Source of the DNA: an uncultured Bacteroidales bacterium
Lineage (GTDB): Bacteria; Bacteroidota; Bacteroidia; Bacteroidales; Bacteroidaceae
Length of the DNA: 33,344 nucleotides
Direction: 5' to 3'
NCBI GenBank assembly: GCA_902801425.1
Contig: CADCIQ010000060.1
Span: forward strand, 1 to 33,344
Part shown: positions 16,167 to 23,258 of the stretch, in pieces
How the letters are laid out: every line of letters begins with the position of its first letter
Numbering within the stretch: the stretch's first letter is position 1
Position numbers and translations under genes: made by a program
The notes under the pieces: generated by a model
Seen by the model: the letters and a program-made list of their open reading frames with translations, nothing else
Databases searched by the model: none
What the model was told of the DNA's origin: nothing

Positions 16167-17354
16167 TCACCCTATCACCCTTGCCTCGCCCTCGAAGGCG
16201 CATATCTCCTCAGCCAAGTGGTTGAGGTTATGGAAGATGGAGTAGTCGGTATCGGCTGGCACGCCGTTCACCTCGCCTATCGTTTCGGGCTTCCAAGGGG
16301 CAAGGATGAGCAGAGCGCCGCCTGCGCATGCCTCGAAGCGGCGCAGCTCCGGCTTCCAGTAGCTGCCTATCGCCTCTTTCTGAAGGTGGATAAGCGGATA
16401 GCCGCGCTCTATGCAGCGGTCCTTTATCATTCGCTCTCCCATGCTTATGCCGGGCGTTACGATAGCCGTGGCACCTTGCATCACCATGCGCTTCCATTCC
16501 ATGCACTCGCGGCGGTAGGCATCCGTGCGCTCGTAGGGCGTGCGGCCGTCAGGCGCTTTCCGGTGGCAGAACACCTGCACCTTCCTTGCCCAGCGAAGCA
16601 GGAACAGATTGCCGAAGGCGGCATAGTCGCGCCCTCCTATCACCACGTGCAGGCATCGGCGCATAAATTCAGGCCTTGCCCTTCGTATCACCGCCCTTCG
16701 TGGGTTATCCTCCACATAGCGAGTCATGGCGGAGAAATGGCGCACATCGGGGTTGCCATTGGCATCGGTAAGGCAGATGGTATCGTCGTAGTTATCATCC
16801 CAGAGGGGCTGCGCGGCTTCGGGGTGGGCGGCGTAGTATTCGGCCCGCTGACGGTGGGAGAGGCGGTGCAGGTCAGTGCTGGGCTTGCAGCAGTTGGCAA
16901 GAGCCATGTACGGCTCATTGCCATCAGTTTTGGCATCGCCCCTAGTATCGGCAGCCGTAAATGGCGGCCACCCCGCTTGTATCTCTCTCCATGCCTTTGT
17001 GCAGCCTATCTTGAAGCCGCATATCACCTCGCCCACGCTCCTGTCCATCTTCTCCAGCACCTCTATCACCCCGTGGAAGTGGTCGGGCATACACACGGCG
17101 GCATGAATGCGCACCTTCCTACCTTCCTTCCATGCCTCGCCTGAATCTCAGGAATGCGCGCCCAGCAATATTCCACCGCCTTCCCTATCTCCGAGAGCAC
17201 CATGGCAAGGGGCTTTGAGGTCATTGTTCAGCTCACCGAGGAGGGAGTGGTTACGCTCCCTATACCTCACCACCAGCGTGATGAGGTATATCCCCGGCGC
17301 ATAATAGTCATGCCCGGGGTCGTGCGGCCGATATGACGAATTCATGTTACTCAT
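16167..17354 (-). pseudogene. Frameshifted REP-associated tyrosine transposase (RAYT) with C-terminal DprA/SLOG-like domain
   Basis: The N-terminal piece starts at the ATG at 17354 (MSNMNSSYRPHDPGHDYY, then IYLITLVVRYRERNHSLLG), as Y1-type RAYT proteins do. Past about 17225 the family sequence continues in another frame (MVLSEIGKAVEYCWARIPEI). At about 17120 it returns to the first frame (VRIHAAVCMPDHFHGVIEVL, which contains the HFH metal-binding motif). Two compensating indels therefore break the gene, and a stop at 17150-17148 blocks frame 1. The long C-terminus has RYVEDNPRRA and then GATAIVTPGISMGERMIKDR, a Rossmann-like segment of DprA/SLOG type. The gene is visibly richer in G+C than its surroundings, which suggests transfer. 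Confidence 0.75.
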
Positions 17355-17370
17355 GGCTTTGTTTTTTTTG

Positions 17371-17401
17371 CAAAGGTACGCATTTTTCCTGAAACCTCCA
17401 A
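17371..17401 (-). promoter_or_regulatory. Promoter of the RAYT relic
   Basis: On the minus strand there is TTG (17401-17399), a 20-base spacer and TACCTTTG (17378-17371). The ATG at 17354 follows after 16 bases. Confidence 0.65.
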
Positions 17402-17444
17402 ACATTCCCCCTTCATTTTCTGCGTTAGCATAAAACACCTCGAC

Positions 17445-17585
17445 CTAACATATAACTGTTATATAAAAACAGGGACACCCCCTACACTTTCTAACTTCAT
17501 AATATAATAATAAAAATTATTATATTATGGCTATAGATTACCCACAGTTACCCTGTGTGTTATTTATCTAACGGTTATATGTTAG
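17445..17585. repeat. Inverted-repeat element of about 140 bases
   Basis: Perfect 12-base ends CTAACATATAAC (17445-17456) and GTTATATGTTAG (17574-17585). An AT-only palindrome (ataatataataat / attattatattat) lies near 17500-17528. No coding potential seen. It lies between the RAYT relic and the HU-type promoter. Confidence 0.6.
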
Positions 17586-17692
17586 ATAGTTTTTCTCTAT
17601 ATATGCCTCCGAAAGTTTCTCACCCTGTATCAACGTGTTACAAGCCTAAAGTGCATTTTCTTCGGAACTATCATATATTTTTCGGTTGTTAG

Positions 17693-17724
17693 TTGTGATA
17701 ATGTGGAAAATTGTTGTAACTTTG
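17693..17724 (+). promoter_or_regulatory. Orphan promoter of a lost HU-like gene
   Basis: TTG (17693-17695), a 21-base spacer, TAACTTTG (17717-17724). The surrounding sequence resembles the leader of HU-family genes in this phylum. A G/C-rich repeat unit begins about 25 bases downstream instead of a start codon. Confidence 0.6.
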
Positions 17725-17747
17725 CACTTGGAAACAGAAAGGACCAC

Positions 17748-17795
17748 AGCCTCTCCCCCCGCCCTCCTCCGTAGGGAGGGAGCCGGAAGGCAAAC
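17748..17795. repeat. Single copy of the 'cctctccccccgccctcc' repeat
   Basis: Same unit as at 9081, 27911 and 29527. It is unpaired here and sits where the beginning of an HU-like gene would be expected. Confidence 0.7.
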
Positions 17796-17943
17796 GGCAA
17801 ATCCGCTCTAACACCGTTGTAAAGCCGTTGTGAATCCGTTTCCTACGAATCCCCTGAATCCCCCTGCATAGGGGGACTTGAAAGAAAAAAGGCTTTCGAG
17901 CCCATGATTTATAAGTTTCACGGACATCAGGCATCAGGGGGAT

Positions 17944-18093
17944 ATGGCTTACAGCCTTGCGAAGTCAAGCTACGGACAGAGCATCGAGGCATTCCTCGTG
18001 CCGGATGGGGAGAGCGCAGGAAACACCGCTGGCGCAGGTGGTGGTGGAAATGACAACCCACCTTCAGGTAGCGTTGGCAACGATAGCCTCTAA
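17944..18093 (+). pseudogene. Short ORF, possible C-terminal remnant of an HU-family DNA-binding protein
   Basis: A 49-residue frame ending in a Gly/Asn/Pro/Ser-rich tail (AGGGGNDNPPSGSVGNDSL). Such low-complexity tails are common at the C-terminus of the HU-like proteins that precede smalltalk genes in Bacteroides and Prevotella. No HU core is visible upstream; repeats occupy that space. The call rests on tail composition and position only, and the frame could be meaningless. Confidence 0.35.
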
Positions 18094-18107
18094 CGCCCCC
18101 TTTCTAA

Positions 18108-18227
18108 TTGCTTTCGCCATCTAAAAAACAGGGAAAAAACAATAAAAACATACAAAACAATAAACATACAAAATGTTTTCTTTTGTTTTCCTTTGTTTTA
18201 ATTGGTTTTTCTAAATGGCGAAAGCAA
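18108..18227. repeat. Hairpin element between HU remnant and smalltalk gene
   Basis: Perfect 13-base ends TTGCTTTCGCCAT (18108-18120) and ATGGCGAAAGCAA (18215-18227). Reiterated 'aaaacaataaa/acataca' words in the left half face 'tgttttcttttgttttcctt' in the right half. Confidence 0.65.
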
Positions 18228-18263
18228 CTTATGCGAAAGACATGTTAATTGTTAATTGTACTT

Positions 18264-18362
18264 ATGAAAAAGGAAACTTGGAAATTCATTCTTCAGACTA
18301 TTGCAAGCATTCTGACTGCGATAGCGACCACTCTCGGCGTGACCTCCTGTATGGGGATATAG
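18264..18362 (+). CDS. Smalltalk family micro-protein
   Basis: A 32-residue protein, MKKETWKFILQTIASILTAI followed by ATTLGVTSCMGI. It matches the conserved 'smalltalk' peptides of Bacteroidota: basic N-terminus, one hydrophobic helix and a C-terminal TSCM. These are normally encoded between an HU-like gene and an N-acetylmuramoyl-L-alanine amidase gene; here the HU gene is decayed and no amidase follows. The function of the family is unknown to me. A hairpin terminator follows at 18384-18414. Confidence 0.85.
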   Translation: MKKETWKFILQTIASILTAIATTLGVTSCMGI

Positions 18363-18383
18363 CGAGCTGCAAGTAAACAAAAA

Positions 18384-18414
18384 AGCCTGTCCAGAATCCC
18401 TATCTGGATAGGCT
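18384..18414 (+). terminator. Terminator after the smalltalk gene
   Basis: AGCCTGTCCAG (18384-18394) pairs with CTGGATAGGCT (18404-18414) through one G-T pair. It is followed by only a short AT-rich stretch. Confidence 0.6.
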
Positions 18415-18545
18415 CTAATCAATATTCACGTACATTTTCACTTGTAAAATCCTACGGAAAATCCTACGTTTTATTGCAATCCGTATTGTGAATCCGTAAA
18501 AATTGTTTCATTTACAATTATCGTCTATTTTTTTCTGAAAAATAT

Positions 18546-18576
18546 TTGGCTGAATTAGCAAAAACATATAATTTTG
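18546..18576 (+). promoter_or_regulatory. Promoter of the BspA-like gene
   Basis: TTG (18546-18548), a 20-base spacer, TAATTTTG (18569-18576). This leaves a leader of about 115 bases, ending in a strong AAAGGAGG ribosome-binding site (about 18682-18689) that is unusual for this phylum. Confidence 0.75.
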
Positions 18577-18696
18577 CAATTGTAAAAAAGCTAACGGCTG
18601 AGAAAAAACCTGAACAATAGCAACTAATTGAAGAAGGGAGAAAACTCAGCTTATAATAATAAAAGGAAATAGAAACATATAAAAGGAGGAATAGAT

Positions 18697-19329
18697 ATGA
18701 AACGTATTATTTCAATCATAATGGTGACTTTGCTAACTGTAGTGTCAGCACTTGCTAACATCGCAGAAGGCGTATCTGGAGACTGTAAATGGGTTATTGA
18801 CAACGATGGTAACCTGACAATCTATTCAGAAAGTGACGAGGATGCAGTTCTCGGAACATGGGTTGGTGATTCAGCTCCTTGGAGCAACTACAGGGAATCA
18901 ATCACCACAGTAGCATTTACTTCTCCTGTCGTTGCCAAGACATGCACCAATATGTTCAAGGGTTGTAAAAACCTTAACGCGGTGTATCTCGACAACCTCT
19001 ATACTAATGATGTTACCGATATGAGCTTCATGTTTGCAGGCTGCGCTTCACTTGAGGTCATTGAGTTCAGCATGTCAGATGATATGTCTGCCACATCTCG
19101 CGACAATTTCCTTACCGATAACGTAACGAACATGGCAAGTATGTTCGAGGGTTGCAAGTCATTGCAATCTTTCTACCTTCAGAATCTTAATGTTCATAGC
19201 GTGACCGATTTCAGCGATATGTTTGCTGGTTGTTCTTCTCTTGAGAACATGGATCTCACAGGTTTGGCAGTAAACAAGAATGCAAACGACTCATCACTTA
19301 CCGCTATCAACAGCATCGAGAGCAATTAA
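18697..19329 (+). CDS. BspA-like leucine-rich repeat (DUF285) surface protein, short form
   Basis: 210 residues. A signal peptide (about 1-20, ending ALA) is followed by a WVIDNDGNLTIYSE segment, the usual beginning of these proteins. Then come three or four DUF285/BspA-type repeats with the hallmark 'NMFKGCKNLNAVYLDNL', 'FMFAGCASLEVIEF', 'SMFEGCKSLQSFYL' and 'DMFAGCSSLENMDL'. Family members are secreted or surface adhesins. It is short and lacks the Por-type C-terminal sorting domain, so how it is held at the surface is unclear. It is convergent with the GH36 gene. Confidence 0.85.
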   Translation: MKRIISIIMVTLLTVVSALANIAEGVSGDCKWVIDNDGNLTIYSESDEDAVLGTWVGDSAPWSNYRESITTVAFTSPVVAKTCTNMFKGCKNLNAVYLDNLYTNDVTDMSFMFAGCASLEVIEFSMSDDMSATSRDNFLTDNVTNMASMFEGCKSLQSFYLQNLNVHSVTDFSDMFAGCSSLENMDLTGLAVNKNANDSSLTAINSIESN

Positions 19330-19343
19330 GAAATTACAGATAT

Positions 19344-19420
19344 TAAACGCAGAGACGCAGAGACGCAAAGACGCAGAGCTTAAAAAAACTTCGCGACTTT
19401 GCGTCTTTGCTATTTAGCGC
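19344..19420. terminator. Bidirectional terminator made from the 'cgcagagacgc' repeat
   Basis: GCAAAGACGCA (19365-19375) pairs perfectly with TGCGTCTTTGC (19400-19410), with A/T-rich loop and flanks, between the convergent BspA-like and GH36 genes. The same repeat family is found at about 244-345, 1260-1305 and 1754-1855. Confidence 0.65.
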
Positions 19421-19464
19421 TTTTTCTTGATTTCGAAAAACACACCATTTTTTTACAGACACCC

Positions 19465-21705
19465 TTACTGCGCTTCGAGTTCCAGCACTCGACTTGACCA
19501 GTCGTTACGCTTGCTGTAATCTACGTTATGGGCATAAGGGAATTCGAGACCTGTCTGCATGAGGAAAGCACCGCTGTATGTCTTGCCCTCGCAAGAGAGA
19601 GGCGTGTCGTCAACACGGTTGAGCTCGTGAACCTTATACATGCGGTTGGCATCGAGTCCCGACATGCGGATACGTGGCAGGTGCTGATTCTTGAATGTCT
19701 CGAGTTTCCACCAGAAGAACACGGCCTTCTGCTTGTCGGCTGACACATACATCTCTGAGGCAAGGTTATCGCCCGCGTATGGAGAGTGGAGGCGGTAGAG
19801 GTCGCCAAACTGAATGACAGGACGGATACGCTTATAGTCGGTTATTGTCTGTCGGCAGAAAGCCTTCTCGGCATCGGTCATATTCTTAGGCTGAATCTCC
19901 ATGCCCAGACGACCAGACATAGCCACATCACAACGGAACTTGATGGAGGTGGTGCGATATACGGCATGGTTCGGCACGGCTGAGATATGACTCGCCATTG
20001 CTATTGCAGGGAAGAAATAGCTGGTGCCCCATTGCATGAAGACGCGCTGGAGGGCATCGGTATTGTCGCTTACCCAGAACTCGTCAAAGTATGGCAGCAA
20101 ACCGTAGTTGGCACGTCCGCCACCCGATGCACAGTCCTGAATAACCACGTCAGGGTACTTGGCACGAACACGCTCGCACACGTTTATCAGTCCGCGGTGA
20201 TACTCTATGTAGAGGTGGCTCTGGTCAGCCATTGGGAGATACTGCGAACCGTGGTTCATCACAGGCGCGTTGGCATCCCACTTGATATAGGCTATCTCAG
20301 GATACTTGGTGAGGAGGTTATCGACGATGGAGAATACATAATCCTGCACCTTCGGATTTGAGAGGTCGAGGACAACCTGAGTACCGCCTCGTCCCTGAAC
20401 AGGCTCACGCCCTGGAGCCTTGATGATCCAGTCTGGATGCTTCTCGTAGAGTTCGGAGGTGGTGTTAGCCATTTCAGGCTCAATCCAGATACCGAATTTC
20501 ACGCCGTTCTTCTTCGCATCGGCAAGTAGGCGATCAATGCCTTCGGGCAGTTTCTTGGTATCAACAACCCAGTCGCCGAGGGCTGCGTTGTCGGTGATGC
20601 GGCGGTATTTATCGCCAAACCATCCGTCATCCATCACGAAGAGCTCACCGCCCATTGATGCTATGTCGTGCATCATCTGGTCCATGCCCTCGTGGTTGAT
20701 GTCGAAATACACGCCTTCCCAAGAGTTGAGCAGAATCATACGCTCCTTGTCGCCGTGACGGAGCATATACTTACGCGCCCATGAGTGGAATGTCTGGCTC
20801 ACGCCGTTAGTTCCGCTGACGGAATAGGTATAGGCAGAGCGCGGTGTGGTGAATGTCTCGCCTTTCTTGAGATGATACTCGGAGTTATCGGGATTGATAC
20901 CTGCAAAATACTGGTGATAGTCGGTTTCGTCAGTATCAATAGTGATACGGAAGTTACCGCTGTAGCAGAGGGCGGCACCGATGACATCGCCTGCATTCTC
21001 ACGGGCAGGACCATCGAGTGAGAGCATCACCTCGTTGCGGTCGGAGGTGGCGTTGCGGAGTCCGTCCTTGTTCTTTATTTCAAGCAATCCGTTCTTCAGA
21101 GGCTGCTCAACGAGCTGTCCCTCGCTTGCCCAAGAGCCGTGGAAATGGGTGACGTGCACGTTGCCGCGACGCACAGGGAGAAGAGGGTTATAGAACTGCG
21201 TGAGGGTTACGGTTTTCTTCTCATCGTTTTTAATATCCGTCCATGACTCAAGCATATCGAGGTCGCTGTATGCGAGATAATAGAGATGGACGGTGGTTGG
21301 ATAGAGAGGGTCTTTGAGGGTGACGGTGAGCAACTGCCCTGAGCGCGTTTCTCCATTAGGGGCTTTCTCCGTGTGGGTGGTCACCTTATAGTCATCGATG
21401 ACAAGGTTTGTTGACAGGTTGCCATCTGCATGGCGCATGGCAAGGCACACCTCATTCATGGTGTGGGTTGCACCGTAGGCGGGATAGACCTCGGAGCGTG
21501 TCCAGTTCTCGTCCTTCAGCTTCTGGAGGTTGGCGATGTCAGCATTTCCGATGGCAGGGCCATAGTAGAGGAACTGAGGCTCCGCGCCTTTGTCAAGGTC
21601 GAGGACAAAGGAGGTGTGAGGGGTACTTAAAGAGACTTTTTCAGCTTTTACCCCTATGCTACACACACAAAGAGCGAATGTTAGTATTTTAGATATTGAT
21701 GACAT
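19465..21705 (-). CDS. GH36 alpha-galactosidase, secreted
   Basis: 746 residues. Signal peptide about 1-21 (no lipobox, so probably periplasmic), an N-terminal beta-sandwich, then the (beta/alpha)8 barrel from about 315. Catalytic marks are the nucleophile Asp477 in IKWDANAP and the acid/base Asp547 in WVSDNTDAL. Substrate-pocket motifs are MDDGWFGD (358-365), IWIEPEM (406-412) and DCASGGGRANYG (524-535), all standard for GH36. It hydrolyses terminal alpha-1,6-galactose, here most likely the side chains of galactomannan. It is the last gene of the hemicellulose cluster, separated from the epimerase gene by an inserted palindromic element. Confidence 0.92.
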   Translation of the reverse strand: MSSISKILTFALCVCSIGVKAEKVSLSTPHTSFVLDLDKGAEPQFLYYGPAIGNADIANLQKLKDENWTRSEVYPAYGATHTMNEVCLAMRHADGNLSTNLVIDDYKVTTHTEKAPNGETRSGQLLTVTLKDPLYPTTVHLYYLAYSDLDMLESWTDIKNDEKKTVTLTQFYNPLLPVRRGNVHVTHFHGSWASEGQLVEQPLKNGLLEIKNKDGLRNATSDRNEVMLSLDGPARENAGDVIGAALCYSGNFRITIDTDETDYHQYFAGINPDNSEYHLKKGETFTTPRSAYTYSVSGTNGVSQTFHSWARKYMLRHGDKERMILLNSWEGVYFDINHEGMDQMMHDIASMGGELFVMDDGWFGDKYRRITDNAALGDWVVDTKKLPEGIDRLLADAKKNGVKFGIWIEPEMANTTSELYEKHPDWIIKAPGREPVQGRGGTQVVLDLSNPKVQDYVFSIVDNLLTKYPEIAYIKWDANAPVMNHGSQYLPMADQSHLYIEYHRGLINVCERVRAKYPDVVIQDCASGGGRANYGLLPYFDEFWVSDNTDALQRVFMQWGTSYFFPAIAMASHISAVPNHAVYRTTSIKFRCDVAMSGRLGMEIQPKNMTDAEKAFCRQTITDYKRIRPVIQFGDLYRLHSPYAGDNLASEMYVSADKQKAVFFWWKLETFKNQHLPRIRMSGLDANRMYKVHELNRVDDTPLSCEGKTYSGAFLMQTGLEFPYAHNVDYSKRNDWSSRVLELEAQ

Positions 21706-21751
21706 GTTATTGCAAATTATTTATTTTGTTATGGATTGAGTTATTTAAACT

Positions 21752-21925
21752 AAGGTGAGTTTGACGAATTCAAGATAAACGCATCTTCGATGCTGAACTG
21801 ACAATAATTACCAATCTTACCAATCTTATTCCAGAAAATTTTAATTTTATGTTTCTTATTGGCAGAAGATTGGTAAGATTGGTAATTATTGTCAGTTAAA
21901 AACAGCTTGCTGTTTGCTATATAGC
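21752..21925. repeat. MITE-like palindromic element, copy 2
   Basis: An inverted relative of the element at 6482-6703. It has the same 28-base arms (starting ACTGACAATAATTACC), the same small flanking hairpins (gcatcttcgatgc and aaacagcttgctgttt) and the same outer motif (AAGGTGAGTTTGACGAATT, 21752-21770), but a different loop. It abuts the stop codon of the epimerase gene and separates it from GH36. Confidence 0.75.
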
Positions 21926-21929
21926 TAAG

Positions 21930-23225
21930 CTATGACAGGCTTCTCTCGATAATTTCAAGACACATCCTCGAATTATGGTAAGGGCATTTCCAGAAGCCGG
22001 CATGATCATCCTTGCGGTTGATGTTGCGCTCTGGGTCACGGCTCCAGTACCATTCGCCAAGGTCGTGGTCGATGAGGTTATCCTTGATATACTGCCAACA
22101 GCGGAGAGCCTTCTGAAGAGCCTCTTCATCACCAAAGTGCTGGTAGATGTTATAGAAGCCGACAACGGTTTCTGCCTGTACCCACCAATGGCGGTCGGCA
22201 TCCACATAGCCAGTATCAAGATTAGCCTCGTGCGTCATAGAGCCATCTGCATTGAGTCCTTTCTCTGAAGCCTTGGCAACCAACTGCACGATAGGCTCTA
22301 CCTTTGCCAATACCTCCTTGTCACCAAGAACGAGCGCAGCCTCGTGCAAGAGCCATGAGCACTCAATATCGTGACCATAACTTTCGAGCCACCCCGCACC
22401 GCGAGTCCAGTCCATTTCGAAGAACAAGTCAAGGTGATGAGTGTCAGGGTTCAGGATTTTTTCGCAGAAGATGTCGATGAGGTTGCGGAGGGAGGTTTCA
22501 ACTTTGAGCAATACGGGAAGAACCGGGGCCGGTTCTTCTGCCTTTAGCACACGATAGAAATTGGCATACGGCTCGATGATATGCAGATGGGTGTTCTGAC
22601 TCTTTGGGTAGTTGGCATCAAGTTCAGAGAGGCGCATATCGGCAATCTCGCCCCATTCACGGGTGCAAGCCTCTATGTAGCCATTATATACCTCATCAAG
22701 GGAATGTTCCTCAATACAGGTGAAGAGATTGATACACACACCGAGCACCTTATGTATATCACCTTCGCTCACAGAGGCATCAGGACGCTGACGAAGGGCA
22801 CGAACATATTCGCTCATGCCATAGAGCATGAAGCCGAGAGCATAGAACTGCTTCTTTGTGTCGATAGGATTACCCTTGTAGTCCAGTTCCCAATAGGTTC
22901 CGCCATACACAGGGTCGAGGAAGTGCTCAAGGATATAGTCCTTGGCACGGGTAGCCATAGCGAGATATTCAGGCTTGCCAAGCACACGATATGAGGCAGA
23001 GAAACTCCACAGGATTCGGGCATTGAGGATTCCGCCTTTGCTTGCCTCCTTCACAAGCACACCATCACCAGTCATACGGCCATAGAAACCGCCATTCTCC
23101 TCATCCTGAAACTTGAGCCAGAAAGGGAGGATGTTGTTCTCAAGGCAAGAGAGGAGTTCAGACCTAAGGCCCCCCTCCAACTCCCCCGTGGGGGAGAGAT
23201 TTTTAGATAGTATTTTCTCGCACAT
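21930..23225 (-). CDS. Cellobiose/mannobiose 2-epimerase (AGE superfamily)
   Basis: 431 residues of (alpha/alpha)6-barrel type, cytoplasmic (no signal peptide). It epimerises C2 of the reducing glucose or mannose of beta-1,4-disaccharides. The key residues of characterised cellobiose 2-epimerases are visible: Arg70 in LNARILWSFS, His213/His215 in NTHLHIIEPY, His285 in YGHDIECSWL and His417 in CPYHNSRM. In this neighbourhood the natural step is mannobiose to mannosyl-glucose, feeding GH130. Residues about 7-21 are encoded by a G/C-rich repeat; the conserved protein seems to begin near RSELLSCLENNILPFW. The gene is 33 bases after GH74. Confidence 0.93.
   Translation of the reverse strand: MCEKILSKNLSPTGELEGGLRSELLSCLENNILPFWLKFQDEENGGFYGRMTGDGVLVKEASKGGILNARILWSFSASYRVLGKPEYLAMATRAKDYILEHFLDPVYGGTYWELDYKGNPIDTKKQFYALGFMLYGMSEYVRALRQRPDASVSEGDIHKVLGVCINLFTCIEEHSLDEVYNGYIEACTREWGEIADMRLSELDANYPKSQNTHLHIIEPYANFYRVLKAEEPAPVLPVLLKVETSLRNLIDIFCEKILNPDTHHLDLFFEMDWTRGAGWLESYGHDIECSWLLHEAALVLGDKEVLAKVEPIVQLVAKASEKGLNADGSMTHEANLDTGYVDADRHWWVQAETVVGFYNIYQHFGDEEALQKALRCWQYIKDNLIDHDLGEWYWSRDPERNINRKDDHAGFWKCPYHNSRMCLEIIERSLS
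23165..23205. repeat. Palindromic repeat inside the 5' end of the epimerase gene
   Basis: 'ggcccccctccaactccccc' and onward, a relative of the C-rich units found in the gaps. It is translated in frame as the N-terminal extension of the epimerase. Confidence 0.65.
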
Positions 23226-23258
23226 ATAAGATGTATATAGGTAATTCGTAATTAGTAA

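Noticed and set aside
16218-17144. Open frame of 308 codons on the plus strand
   Set aside because: It is antisense to the RAYT relic. The G/C-rich composition removes stop codons in several frames, and the protein shows no family motif while the minus strand does.
17689-17934. 81-codon minus-strand frame
   Set aside because: Translated G/C-rich repeat across an orphan plus-strand promoter; no ribosome-binding or family evidence.
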